From positions 434,001-498,000 of the forward strand of contig NC_092366.1 in the NCBI RefSeq assembly GCF_030848805.1: DNA of 64,000 nucleotides, written 5' to 3'. Of this stretch, positions 1-13,546 are shown piece after piece. Numbering within the stretch: position 1 is the stretch's first letter; every line of letters begins with the position of its first letter. The DNA is from Temnothorax longispinosus (lineage: Eukaryota; Arthropoda; Insecta; Hymenoptera; Formicidae). The notes under the pieces are model-generated. The model saw nothing but the letters and a program-made list of their open reading frames with translations, ran no database searches and had not been told where the DNA came from. Made by a program: the position numbers and the translations under genes.

Positions 1-348
1 AAGCGTCGCTTCATAAAGATAAAATCCTTCGCTCATGCGAGGCGTAAGCGGCATTTAAGCTGTCATAAACACGCTCTGGTCTTTGACAGGAGAATTTATG
101 AACCACCGCATAGAACTTTCGGCGGTTCCAGCTAAACATCCTGGTGCATGTTTTTTGCGAGGGTGTTTAAGCAGTATGCACCTTTAGCCGCTCTTAGCGC
201 TATATATCATAATATGTATTTTGCTTAAACCGCCCGTGTAATAACCTGCACAATATCGAGTCGCTTGTCTTCAAACCATTGCCTTAAAGGTTCAGGCGTA
301 TCTTTCTTCGTTTGCAGCCGACGAATTTGAATAACAGAGAAAACCGAC

Positions 349-361
349 GAGACAGACAGAC

Positions 362-418
<57 letters not shown>
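349..418. repeat. (AG)n microsatellite
   Basis: A short GACA run leads into an uninterrupted AG dinucleotide tract ending at 418. Apparent ORFs across it encode only Arg-Glu or Leu-Ser runs and are artefacts. In insects such tracts can bind GAGA-type factors, but nothing here shows that they do. Confidence 0.97.
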
Positions 419-419
<1 letters not shown>

Positions 420-3400
420 CTGCCGGGATATTGCGGTGATGTGGGGCTGCGATACGAGTTTCACACGTGCCCGCGAAAATTTAATTTTAATCTCGAAACG
501 TATCAAACGATGTTATCTTATACGTTTCACTTTGCAAATGAAATTTCAAATTAATTAACACACCTATTTGGCATGTACTATAATACTCTTTGAGCATATA
601 ACTGCTTTTACGAAAAATCTTTATATTAATACAAATGAATATAATAAGCTTGTGAATAACGCTCGAAATAATAAAATTATGATATATTTAATGACAAAGC
701 AAAATGTCATTCGATGATGCTGACTTAGCGCGCGATATAGTTAAAATTGCTAATCAAGCGGCATTGTATGCATTTCAGCTAATACCACGAAAACGATATA
801 GCTCTCGTTAACGCACATGCAACGAATTTGCATCGCCGTCTGATTGATGCACACGACGTGGGAGTTCTATCGCGTTAATCTAACCCGATCACGATCACGC
901 TTCAGCGCATAAATTATAAATTAGTCTGGGCACCACCATTGTTGCTTAATAACGTGTCACTCAACGAATATATACCTGAGCTGCTGATCCAATAATCGCA
1001 TTTGAATCGAGTGGTTGGTCTTAACACGTTATTGCGCACCAAACATCTCGATTAGCAATTATTTTATCACTTCGGTAGCTGCAGCTCTGCCCGTGTAAAA
1101 GCACGATTTGTCATGCCATTTGTCCAACACGGATCGGATATATTATTAGGTCCATCAGACTATCGAGAATCATTCGCTATATGCTTTATCAATATTGACG
1201 CGCTAAAAGGAATATATGTGCAAGAGTAATTATTTAAAAAAATAACGTTGGAAATTAATCGTAATATAAAATAATATCATAATAGGATTATAATTATAGT
1301 AACAATTATTTCAATTTTTCAATCGTTTAATTTTAATATAAAAGGCTTTTCATTACTTTCTTATTACATTTAACAATTATAATTTGAATTACATTTAATA
1401 ACGATTAACTGAATTTTTTCCCATATCTACAAATATTTTTGTCATTATATCAAGTTTGTGACTATCATGTTTTTTTTAACATTATAACGCTAACGCAGAT
1501 GCGTTTCAATAGATATCGCATCGATTATGCTAAAATGATTAAAATAATACACGCAGTATGCATAATCAAAATCGCCGCGTACAAATTTAATCAGAAAGAG
1601 GGGGATACTATGAGAATATACATATACATCATTCTCGTCAACGTATATTACATGCACGGCTCGCTCGCGGAAATTCGCGTCGCGCTTCGCCGTTCTCGAT
1701 CGGACGCGGACGGTGGCTATCGTCGCGATCATAGATATATTGTCGATCATAAGCGACACTTCGGGGGCGTACGCATTATAAATTAGAACCGAATGCATTG
1801 GTCGTCGAACGAGCATCCGAGGGTATCCGAATAACTGTGACGATACTGGACGGCGCGGGCGCGGGCGCGGCGGTGCGCCACGTGCGCGACTGCGCGCACT
1901 CGCGAGAATTCGCTCGCTCGCATGTTCGCTCGCATTGTCGCCACCGTGTTAATGAAATCCGGCCTGTCAAATCCACAGGACCGCCGGCGGCGGGTACGAT
2001 CGCCCGACGCGAATAATAAACTGTAGCTGTGCGACGCGAATCAGAGGCCGATTGTGTGCGTGTGCGTGCTTATGATTAATAGATAATCGCTCTCCTGTCG
2101 ATCTAACCGTCGCGCGTCGCGCACCGATGGTAGTGTGTGTACCTAGATGGTACAACGCGCGCGTAACATCGGGTAAACGTCGATGGCGTGCGCGATTGTT
2201 ATTTACGATCATAATCAACACCGTACGCAGCCTCGCACGCTCGCCTCGTATCGCATTTCGGGGATAACGTTTCCGCTGACACGCCCATGGCGACGATCCG
2301 GCCGCGCCGTCGATGGTGGACCATAATGGCTGGCGTGATTTACATACACTTGTCCGAGGGGATCAGCAGGAGAGTTCTGTCGTTGACGCACGTGCCATAT
2401 GGTATGGTTCGATGGTAGAGTCGAACGATACCATGGTATCTTGTTCAACTTCAATCGAGAAACGTGTTGAGAACTTGTTAGAGAAACATCGCGCGAAATA
2501 AAATTAATTTCTTGTAAATATTACCGAGACTTAATTTAAAGCCGCGTATCAGAAAATGAAATTATGAAATCCTGGGCGGCAAAAGGGTTAATGCAGTAAA
2601 ATCGGCGCTTAGCCGTTACAAATGAGAACTTTACGGCCTCGGCGATAACGTCTCGTGGCGCGGTACACTTCGTATTTATTGCGTATGCGATGTAGATTAG
2701 TTACAGCTCTCCGTTCAACGGCCCGTAATCTCCGCATTAAGTAATCCCAGGCCGCGCTCGCGCGGAAACGCTTCGCGAAACGTTCCTTCCTTCATTCTCG
2801 CGAAGGCATTTATCACGCTACCGCTTCGCGCTGCCACGGACTCACCGCGGCGCGATGGTCCCACAGCACTCCCACGCTCGCCGGCGCGTTATTGCCGGCT
2901 TTATTTTCGCGAGGATTTATACGTTTAACCCGGCCGCGAAATACACCATCGCCGAGCTTTTCGCGGCAGATCGCGAATTAATGCGAGTCGCCGCGCTTGA
3001 AAAAGATAAGAAGCCGGAACGGGGCTCGCCCGAATCTTTTCCGCATTAGCGGGCATCGCCCACGCTAACGAGTGTACTTAATTTTGCGTTGCGGCGACTG
3101 CCGCTGACACGAGATTAAAAACGTTTACGCGAATGTTACTGCAGCGTAATTTCCAGGCCGCGTTCCGCGTTTATCCTACGAGAGCCGACCGCGGACGCGT
3201 GCATGCATTCGTAGAGTTTATGCGCGACGCGCGCGGGGAAATGAACCGCGCCCGAGCAGAAAATCGCGACTGCAATCAGCGGCCGAGCCCGCGCCGAGCT
3301 GCAGCTCGTCCGACCAAGCACGGAGCTTAACTACTTCGGGCAACCTCGACTAGTGACTCGTCTAATTCGTGACTCTGTTAAGGTCAAGACGCGAGAAAAT

Positions 3401-4384
3401 ACGAAAATAAAGTGGAAGGAAGACAAAATATGAATCCAATTTATAGCAAATAATATATTAACAAGATAAGTATGGAATACATTATATCTCTCTCGGAAGG
3501 TATATTTATATTAAATATAAATGAAGAGAAGTAAAAGCACCAATTAGTAGACTTAACTTAAAGGCAAAAAGCTGATTTAATATCAACTTTATCGCAATTT
3601 TTTTACATATATTTTCATTAAACTTTTTCTACATTATCTTTATGTTGGAATAGCAATCTAGCTTAGATGAAGCGCAGCTGCCATGCTCGTTAATATTATT
3701 TGCATAATTTGCACAGAGTGTCTTCATTCATCCCGTAAACGATATATGGTGCGCATAAGGCGATGGCAGGGCAAGCGGCTGTTTAGCGTCATTCTGCCGC
3801 GACGAGCCCGTAATCGCCGCTTAGTGCAGTTTGCAGCCTTAAACTGTCGTATTTCCGCAATTTGAATGAATTTACGTAAGCTCCATATGGAAGCGCGTTC
3901 GTCTGCGCGTTACTGAACGATGCAAATTATTTTATTATGCTTATCTACGCGGATAATTTTTAATGACCGTGCTTAATGGGCTGTTAAGTGACTGCATTAT
4001 CGCGAATGGCTTAGCGGGATATTCCGCGCGAACGTGAAGTAAAATTTGTATGGAACGTCGAAAGAAGTAGATTATTTGTAAGCGATCTGTGTTCCGCGTC
4101 GGATTACATTTCATAATTAGACGGAATAACGGAAGTTTAATGTTACCGAGTTTATTTGTAACGTTAGAAAAAAAGATTTACAGCATTACAAAGTTTCCGA
4201 GGAACTCGTTTTGTGTACATGGAAGCGATTCTCGTTACATCGCCACGCCGAGCTGAAATCAAATCGGACTGCAGTGTCAATGCTCACGCCAGTCGACGCG
4301 GAAATCGTTAAGTCGAATAATATAAACGTAATGCTCGTTAGCCGGCGAGAGAATCGTTAAGTCGAGTCAACCAATAGAAAATGC
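419..4384. other. Unique non-coding sequence with a CpG-rich stretch
   Basis: I see no supportable gene. From about 1640 to 3330 the DNA is GC-rich with frequent CG dinucleotides and short overlapping ORFs on both strands. None carries a recognisable domain or a consistent pair of splice sites. The flanks (about 540-700 and 1200-1480) are AT-rich. The CpG-rich part could be a regulatory or promoter-proximal region, but there is no direct evidence for that. Confidence 0.6.
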
Positions 4385-4626
4385 AAATTGCAATTCTCAC
4401 ATTCGTGGAAATAAAAAAAAGTCACAAGGAGAAGAATGGGGAAGAAAAGTGGAAAAGTGGAAGAGTGGTGATTGATTCTAGCATCACGACAATGCCCCTG
4501 CCCACACAGCCTTGAGCGTTCAGTTTTTGGCTAAAAATAAAATAATAACTGTGTCCCACCCGCTCTACTCACTCGACCTCACCTCTTGTGACTTTTTTTT
4601 ATTTCCACAAATGAAGCAGCAATTTA
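4385..4626. mobile_element. Inverted-repeat element (MITE-like), about 240 bp
   Basis: The two ends are inverted copies. The core (GTGGAAATAAAAAAAAGTC at 4405-4423, mirrored at about 4590-4608) is perfect over about 24 bp, and a weaker match extends outward to an AAATTGC motif at both edges. There is no internal ORF of note. The structure fits a non-autonomous DNA transposon that uses a transposase made elsewhere. No clear target-site duplication is visible. Confidence 0.75.
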
Positions 4627-4983
4627 AAGGGAGGTGTTTTGCTGACATTGAAGAGATTCAACGAGAATCGGTTGATCCTTAACAGCATTTTGGAAGAAAA
4701 ATTTAGACAATGTTTTCTGAAGTGGGAGAGACGCTGGAATTGTTACATTAATCACATGAGGAGTACTTCAAAAAGGATTAAAGTTTCAGACCTGTAAGTA
4801 CACTTTAAATATTGTTTTTTTTATATATATAAAATATATAATAAATATACAATAATTCCGGAAACTTTTGAGCACCCCTTCCATACCGAGTCCTTTTCGA
4901 AAATATAATGCCTGAATAAACACAACAAATAATTTACATTTAAAATTAACAAATAAACGGTAAATTTTGGGTTAAAAAATCCG

Positions 4984-5679
4984 TTTTTTATTATATTCTC
5001 CGTCATTCACAACATATTTAACATCATTTGTACATAAGTAATAAGTTACGAAGAAACATTTTAACTGCTTTTAGAATGTGCAACGTTGCTACGCAATATT
5101 TATATTTTACAGTTTATGTATATATCTGATAATTGGAAATCTTCCAGTAACATGAAAATCCAATTTCTAAATCCAAAATTTATCTATATATAAACATAAA
5201 TATTTAATATAAACATGATATGATTAGCGTCATACATATTTATTAATCTATCTACAAATCTCGCGTTAGAAATTGGATTATCTATTTATCTCATGCTATT
5301 GGATATATATCTAATAATTCGAAATCGTCCAGTAAAATAAAATTAAATTTCTAAATTCCAAAATTTACTTTTTACAAACATAAATATTTAATATAAACAT
5401 GATACAATTAGTATTAGGTATCTACAAGTCTCGTATTAAGAATTGAATTATCTCATATTTAGATTTGAAGATTTCTAATTATCAGATATATAAATGCTTT
5501 CATTATAATTTCATTATAAACTTCATAATATAAATAAATAATATAAATTGCATAGCAACATTGCATATTCTAATAAAAAAAAGCAGTTAAAATGTTTCTT
5601 TGTAATTTATTGCTTATATTTATGTACAAATGGTATTAAATAAACGACTGTTGTGAATGACGGAGAATGTAATAAGAAA
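4984..5679. mobile_element. Foldback-type element with long terminal inverted repeats
   Basis: The left arm begins near 4984 with TTCTCCGTCATTCACAAC (about 4997-5014) and runs to about 5085. The right arm (about 5583-5679) is its reverse complement with moderate divergence. Between them, a segment of about 110 bp at 5126 recurs in direct orientation near 5309 (period about 183 bp), and its start recurs inverted near 5475-5495. The whole is AT-rich and has no transposase ORF. This layered direct and inverted structure is typical of foldback or large MITE elements. Confidence 0.8.
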
Positions 5680-8367
5680 CTATTTCTTTGTAGTCTGTTC
5701 GCGTGAATAGAGCGAATAACGTGTAGCAGTATTCGAAATTACAGCGTTGCAATTTTTGCAAAACATTTCGCAAATAATGCAAGTTTGTCGAAGAGTGACC
5801 ATCGAGAAGAGCTCCTGAAAAGAAAAAATCCCACGCTCTCTTGTACAATGAATTATAAAATGTTCTTTTCCGAACAGATATTTCTAACTTTTCACTTAAG
5901 CGCACAAGCGGAAACAGGAAGGGGTCCCACTCGATGCTATCGGGCGTTGGCGAAGGGATTGTCCACGTAGAAGTTCCCTAAGGCAGCTGTAAGGATGTCA
6001 GGGGGAACGGCAGGAGGAAGCAAGGAGGAAGCAAAGAGGAAGCTCGATTTGGGGATCAAGCGCGAAAGGGAGGAACAAAAGTAAACTTATTTCCCGGTAA
6101 TGCGAAAAGTTTGAGAGGTGGAAAAATGTTCTCAGCGGTGCTTTTTGTTCTAATCGATTGCCAGTTTGCACGATGCCCGCATTTATCAGGGGGCGGGCGT
6201 TGCGCGAGCGAACGAGTGCCGATAAAAGCCCGCCTCGAGATGTAAAGAAACGTCTCGACGCGCTGTTCACGATAGAATTTTCGATTGGCCCTTATCCCGT
6301 TTTGCCTCGTTGCCCCTACAATCTCCGATGAAAAGTGCCAACGAGGACAACGTGAATTTTTATGGCTAGAATATCCCGATACCGGTTCGAGATTTTGAAA
6401 ACTGCAGCATTGACATCTCAAAGGAGAACTCGGATGGTAATTACGAAGTCAATCGGACGTCTGAAAATCAATGGCGATTTATGCAAATTGTTGTTATGCA
6501 AATAATTCATAAATTGTCGGGTAACAAGCGGAATAGAATCTTTTTTTAGAATATGTCGAGCGTTATGAAAGAGCGTTTAATAATCGGATGCCAATAAAAT
6601 ATGTTTAATTAATTAAATTATTTCCCGTGCGCAAAAGATTAAAGCCCGGCGAATTTCGCGTGTCCAATAATTACATGTATTATGCACAATGCTGTCTGAA
6701 TTCTATTAATTGCTTGTTGTGTACGTGTGACACATTGAAAGAACAAACATTCAAACAAACATTTCAACATGTTCATTTACGTCGTTATAATAATTTTTGC
6801 TTGCCGTGACATGAGCCAAGAATTATAAATTATACGAAATGTTGTTGCACGATACACTCGATCTCTCTCGATATTCACCGCTAGCGGGGGAAGCTTTAAT
6901 TTAATGTATCTCGAGGATTGATTTTGCGCTCTCACACAGGTCACAATACTTGATCTATGATCGGTATGTCACGATTTATTGAGATGTATAAAAATCAAAA
7001 TTTTATGATACGCGTGAGATCAAACGTAGCTATTGCTGACGTGCGTTATAGTTCGCCGTTTCTATAAAATCTAATAAGATAAGATACATTACAATGTCCG
7101 TGCGAAATTGAAAATTCCACAATATTTTCTAGAATTTCGCAGACATACGTTAAAAACGCAAAGAGACAATACAAAATATTAATAAATCTGACATATTTTC
7201 ATCTCTTGATAAACCGTAAAATTTTGAGACTACTTTGTACAACACAACCTTGCTCCTTTATTGAAGCGAATTATTTTATCAGCATTCGCACCCTCTAAGC
7301 TCAACCTCACCGCTCGAAAGATTGGTCGTCCAAACGAATGACTTTATTAGGATTCGCACCCTCTAAGCTCAATCCCGCTCCTTAAAAGAGTGGCAATTGT
7401 TACGACTAACAAGATCTTCCGGGATACTCTTTGCCCGCGATGATTATTTTTTGCGGTTTTAAATAATGTATAATATATGTTACTGGCAAAAGTATAACTG
7501 GCAAAAGTACTGCAGTGAATGAATCTTTTTTTCTGAAGTTCGTAGAAGCGTATAAATTGATAAAAATAAACCGTTATGTATAAACCGTTAAATAACCCCG
7601 TAATAAAATTCTATATTAAATATTAGAGACGCAAAAACTCCGATGTTTTTGACCTATTCCTTGTCATTAATATTTCGTATTTTGTATTATGCATTTTGCA
7701 GACGCTTTCATATTTCAAAATTACAAATGGTATAAGCTCAACATTGTACCACATCACTCAATAGTTAGAATGCTTTTATCTCATTGTATTTATCGCAAAT
7801 AATATTCAATGTACACAAATGAATTCCTGAGTAAATGAGCGACGAGCGACGACGGTTTGCCCGTGACGCGACGATTGTAACCGCCTAGCGCTCATCTCCG
7901 TCATATTTTACAGTAATTCGCACCGACTAATCCCTCCGAACTGTCGAGCATTCCGGCGTCTCAGTTGGCTAACGGTCTTATGAATACGCGACATTCATCA
8001 GTGCAAAGTAGACGGGACAAATTGCTTTCTGGAACTCTAAGAATGAAGACGTACCTCGCGTTACGTGGCAGGGCCGTTCTTATACAGGCGGAAGGGTCTC
8101 GATGGCGTCCTCCTTTATAGAGCAAAGTCTAAGGAAGATGAAGGGGCATAAACTGGGCGACAAGGGTGCTCGAGTTATAACGCACTTTCACGCAACATTC
8201 TCGCTGAGAAACGAGAAGTAGACGAGGAAAAAAAAGAGGAACACGTAATGTAATCGGCTAACTAGCCCGCGCGTACAACATCCGACGAGAAGAACGGCGA
8301 GAAAATAGAACTGTATTAAGCGAGAAAATTAGATTTTAAATTAAAAAGTAAGATTAAATAATCAGTC

Positions 8368-8369
<2 letters not shown>
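5680..8369. other. Unique non-coding sequence
   Basis: No gene is supported. Near 5998-6055 there are short purine-rich repeats built on AGGAAGCA. Two direct repeats of about 57 bp lie at about 7269-7325 and 7337-7393, with a period of 68 bp. A 13-bp motif, ACTGGCAAAAGTA, occurs twice at 7481 and 7498. The remainder appears unique. Confidence 0.6.
7269..7393 (+). repeat. Two-copy tandem repeat, period about 68 bp
   Basis: The core TTCGCACCCTCTAAGCTCAA is present in both copies. The flanking bases are diverged but alignable. This is an old local duplication with no coding potential. Confidence 0.7.

Positions 8370-8417
<48 letters not shown>
8370..8417. repeat. (AG)n microsatellite
   Basis: An uninterrupted AG run of about 24 units. 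Confidence 0.97.
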
Positions 8418-8419
<2 letters not shown>

Positions 8420-10688
8420 TCCTCGATTTCTCTGACAAAACTTTCAAGTTTCTCAATGTTTGTACGGCATGCTAATTAGAACTTTACGTTATGTTACGTG
8501 AATGTTGGTTCGCGTTACAAGAAGTGTAGACGAAAAGTAAATACGGATTCTCCGTAGAGCATTTATTCAAACGAAACGCGCGTTTTCGCAAGATTTGGGG
8601 TAACGTTCGTGAGAGACTAGCTGAAAAAGGTGTGAAAAATGACGGCTAAAAATAAGTAGATAGCCGCCGCCGCAGCAAAACGACACGCTCCATGCAGTAT
8701 TGTTGGCCGCAAAAATAAATGTTCTTTCCGTGAAAGTACGTGTAAAGCGAGGTGAAGAAATCCTATAGAGCCTTCGGTGTAGTTACTTCACTCTTGTTCC
8801 TTGGCCGGTGAGGAGTAATAAAGTGCCAGTGTCCAAGCTACCGGAAATTAATCGTCGCAGAGAAAACTGCAGTGCACTCGACGGTTTTCCTTTCCCAGAA
8901 ATACAACCCGACCTTTTACTTTCTCGTCTAGAGAAGCTACTGGACTATATAGTGAAGCACGCGTAATTTCGCAAAGCCGAACGTCCAATAAGCAACTACC
9001 TCCCGAGTGCCGTCACAAAGCTGGTGCATTCAAATGCGACATAAAATGCGACAGTTTTGCTGTGACGCAATTAATTTACAGTTTTGCGATTATTCCGCAT
9101 CAAGGAGCAAAGACATCTTTAGACGAATGTTGCAATATTAATAATTGCATTTTTAATTAATTAAGAGACGTTAATATACTAGATTCTTGCAAAAAGATTG
9201 AGACATTAAAATCCTTATAAAGCGAGCCAGTACCTACCTACAAATATTGCAAAAATATATCGCAACGTAAAGAAGACGTTTGAAAACGCAAATAAGTATT
9301 CATTTCTATCAGGTTTTGGTAACCGAAAGAATCAGTTGCGTTTTATCATATACTAATTTACTTAAAAAAGCGGATCTAAACTATATTTAACAATTAATGG
9401 ACTATTTATCACATTTATCGATCTAGAATGTCATTCGCATTAGCAGCTTGGCCATAATTTATCATCTCACGCTCCCTTGTACGCAGATATATATACGGGA
9501 TGTATAGACACAAACGTAGGACTGAAATTCATGACGTTCGTCGCACCGTCCCACTGTCCTAGAAACATTCCACCGCCACGAGTAATTGAATGGGAAATGA
9601 AGCGGTAACGCCCGCGACGATATGCAACTCTCGTTTCAGATTAATATCCTCAGATATCAGCGGACTTAATACGGTTATTGCCTTCCACGAGTGCTCGTAA
9701 TAAATACGTCGCACATAGTACGCAGACACTGCAATGTTCGCCTTTGTCCCCACGTCACGTTTCGACAGACTACAAAATAATTGCAATCCACACGCTTACG
9801 TTACGAGAACTACATCGTTGCGAGCTCGATGAATACTTACTATAATTGGCGTGCTACCTTCGCGACACCTGTAAACTCGGTGCCAGACGGGATTTGTTGG
9901 CTTATGCAGGTCTTGTGTGCAGTCGTTAAGTAACTGTGCGCATCTACGGGGCCGTGAGACACACTCTCCGCGTCTCAGTTCCGCCATCCAGCGCGGTAAT
10001 GAAAGGGCGGAAAAGCAAACGGTTGCGCGAAGATATTTTGTTGACGCTGCGCGCGAAGGAGGGGGCAATTTTAGCGTGATGTCACCTCGAAAATACGATT
10101 CGTAATTTCTATAGACGCGCTTCACCAGCTTGCGAACGCAACAGTTAGCAATTTATCAAAACAATATATATAATATTATGGTGTAGATTTATTAGCCACC
10201 AGAAATCTATATCTCTCTCGCGAACAATGCAGGCTGTCTCGCAACGGTAGAACGGATTCCCATCGCGGGCCATTATCCGGCTTTGCGAAAGTTTCGCAAA
10301 ATGCAACATTACGGCGAAACATCAAACATGGGCGCGGCGCGGCGCGGCGGCGCACAGTCATATAATAACGGCCACAATAAAATTCATATATAGCGTGGCT
10401 ATGAAAATTTTATAATACCGCACAGGAAACCCATCTCATCCTCGCGCCCGATAGCTCCATGTCGGAAACGAAATAACTGACACTGAGATACTTATGAAAC
10501 GCATTTATGGCCGAAGTATTGGCGGCTCGAGAACCCGTAAATTCGAATTAAAAGTTTTGCGTTCGCGGCGCCTATATAGCCGACGAATCGCCATTTCGCG
10601 GAATCGTCAAATAACCGCTCATAATATTTATCTTTTATAGCGCGCGATGTAATTGCAAACGTTGGACGTGATTGAAGGATAACGCGTA
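8418..10688. other. Unique non-coding sequence
   Basis: Mixed-composition sequence with no supportable gene. ORFs near 9560-10360 are short, lie on both strands and show no domain. The composition is moderately GC-rich around 9900-10360. Confidence 0.55.
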
Positions 10689-10807
10689 GGGTTAAACTCG
10701 GGTAAAATGGCCATACAAGAAAGATAGTCAACCTATGTTCTTTCAATCTAGCTCGCCATGAAACATCGAATAAACATGGGTTGGCCATCTTACCCGAGCT
10801 TACCCTA
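10687..10807. mobile_element. 117-bp palindromic MITE with TA target-site duplication
   Basis: The termini are inverted copies of about 27-30 bp. The left reads GGGTTAAACTCGGGTAAAAT from 10689, and the right is its near reverse complement ending at 10805. Both sides are flanked by TA (10687-10688 and 10806-10807), as expected for Tc1/mariner-type insertion. There is no coding capacity. The terminal style resembles the larger element at 13547. Confidence 0.82.
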
Positions 10808-13546
10808 ATGCGTCACGTCTGTATATTAAATAGATAGCTGGATCAATGCCAATATACGAATGCGACCGTCCCGACACTTAGGTCTGGTTTGCAAATACCA
10901 TCAGACGTAAACTTACATTATCATTAACATCCCCGTCCCGTGCCGTATAAATATGTTTATCGACGTCCAATGTCTGGAGGCGAGAGACGCATGAGCGGAT
11001 CGATGTACACGGCTGATAATGACAATCGTATACTGTTTACCGTCTAATCGTGTTTGCGTTGATAAATACAGACGCGGCATAATTGGCCATTGTCATCGTG
11101 CTCTTACGATGGAAGTAAAATGAAATAATTTGGATGTAATCGTTGAATATACGTGCTATGGAAATGTTTTGAATAGAAAGCTCTTTGAAATTGAAAATAC
11201 AAATTAAATTAAATTACAAATTAAAAATAAATCTTACAATAAAGATAAAAACAATTTCTATAGAAAGTTTATGCAAAATTTTCATTATGTATAAAGGACG
11301 AACTGTTTGAGTTTCAAAATGAAAAAAAATCAAGAAATAATGAAAAAATTGATCGAATTATTATTGTATTCGTTTATAGTAATAACCTGTGGGGGAAAAA
11401 AATATTTTCCTTGACATGATCAAACGGCGAGGAAGCAATTTACTCGCGATAAATTTACCTCATTCGCAGCGTACAAATGAAAAATTGGGAGCGCATGAAA
11501 AAAAATTGGTATCTGCGCAAATTGGTATCTGTGTTAAAGGTCCAACTCTATGTACAAACGAATGACAAAATCTGCCTACAGCAGGCGGGTCTGCACCGGT
11601 GTGGTGCAGCCGTGCGTTTCGATTCTGGACAGGTCGCGGTGCATTTTCGCCCTTTTACACGCGATGGACGGACGGACGGACGGACGGGTGCATCGATCGG
11701 CCCGATACGATACGATAGCGCGTGCCAGTTTTCTCCGCGTTTTTTTCTCCCTGGCTCCCTGGCTCCCTGCCCTCCCCCCCTGTGCCTCGTCCGCACGCGC
11801 TCGAAACCCACTTTTATTCTGGACAATTTCGACGGCTGCTTTTGACGTTCCTCTCCCGCGACCGACGCACACGTTCTATCTCGCATGCGCGCGCACTCTT
11901 CCCGCCGCCACAGTTATGCGATACATTTTTTATTTTATACGAGTTTTTTCCACCTCGCACACACACCTCATATCATGCACCGTTAACCACTGCGATGTCA
12001 ATTATTCGGATTTTTCGCCGCAGCTCCCGTGTTACAGAGTCGCTCTATCCTAGATCGTATCGATCAACTGTGTCGTTAGCGTTGCAATTGGCGAAGTGCG
12101 TAACGACTCATTTATTAAGCTACACGCTTTAATAATTCAGCTATTGTTTAAATAATTCCGTTTCGTATGCACATTGCAGTATTTTTATGTGTAGATACAA
12201 CACACACGATAATTTTATCTAATGTATAGTATTTTTATACGCGAATGCAACATACGTAATAATAATTTGCAAAAATTGCATTGTTACTGTAATTAGATAA
12301 TTTCGCAAATAAAGAGAATAGCTTCATGTTTTCACATATACGTTTCTCTTAATGGAAATCCGGAAATTAGGGACAAGGATGCAATTGTCGTCATTTTTTA
12401 CGAAATAACAGAGATATGTACGGAAGATAACCACCATCATGCGACGGTTGTAAGATAATTTTTACAGACTTCCATATCTGCTATTAGTACGTAAACATTT
12501 TTCTGCATTTACGCGGACAATACCGCGACTATGTCATAATTTCATTCTATTCCGCAGTTGTGTCTATTCGAAACGAAGGGATTGATTATGTGCGCATTGT
12601 TAGCCCGATACCGGCTACTGGAAGTTGAAAATCCGCTTGTGTACTCCAAACAAAATGCACAAACGCACGAACGGGCGCTATCTCTTCATGCCATCGTCGT
12701 ATTATTCAATTGTTATTTCGTTATATCCCCCATGTTTTTTATAAATGTCATAATCTTTCGTCTTCGCGGATATCGACGCAAATATCGCGGAAAGTATCTA
12801 TCTACTGATCGTCAAGCGAAATTGTATCAACCATTAATAAATCGTCGTGCCAATATTTCTATGTTGATATATTTTCATTTTTTATTTGTGCCATCTATCT
12901 GATATATCAGAAGGAAATGCGCAGCTTTTGTTACGGAGCGTTCTTCGCTTCGAGAGATATATGAATATGCTGACGTAGATATTTAATATAGGGTCCTCGA
13001 CATTCGTAACACGGTACAGCACTTGAGAAGCTTACGGGTTAAGGCGCCTCCCGCGTTTCGGTGCCATAATCTTGTATAACGACGGTTTGGCATATGCGAA
13101 ACGGGTTCATTACGCCACGAGAATTTGTCGCATAATTCCAAACTCGGCGCGCACCAGTGAAAATTACGCGAGCGACCGTAATTATTTATCGAAAACAAGA
13201 ACGATCTTGAACAAGAGAAATTATTCTCTTTAGCGACGAAATCTGATTACTCGCTGCTATTCTGAGAGCGATTTCGCCATCGTGTAAAGCATTTTGCAAA
13301 CAAGGTAATGGCTTTATTTGAATTGTTACATCACAACATGGTGTAATTATTTAAACGTTAATTGATTCATCTTAGTCCCTATTACGAACACGTTCGCAAT
13401 AAGTTATAAGATACATCAGCACGTACATATTATATGTATATACTTACTAGTTTAATGTTAAGTGAGACGAGAATATGGATCATTTTCTTCTAAACAGGAT
13501 TATTGATGTGATAACTGCCAATTTACAAACGTGAGATTAATGATTA
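10808..13546. other. Unique non-coding sequence with small tandem repeats
   Basis: No gene is supported. The stretch at 11580-12100 is open in several frames on both strands at once, which reflects composition and not coding. It includes a (GGAC)n run and a CCCTGGCT repeat near 11746. A degenerate two-copy repeat of about 62 bp based on AGTATTTTTAT lies at about 12177-12290. Confidence 0.55.
11665..11688. repeat. (GGAC)n microsatellite
   Basis: Five to six GGAC tetranucleotides in a row. Confidence 0.9.

Noticed and set aside
2395..2445. GGTTCGATGG resembling a tRNA B box
   Set aside because: No A box at the right distance and no cloverleaf can be drawn. The motif lies in a local imperfect repeat of ATGGTATGGT type.
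11477..12132. Five overlapping ORFs of about 100-170 codons on both strands
   Set aside because: Simultaneous openness in several frames reflects GC-rich, repeat-bearing sequence and not coding.
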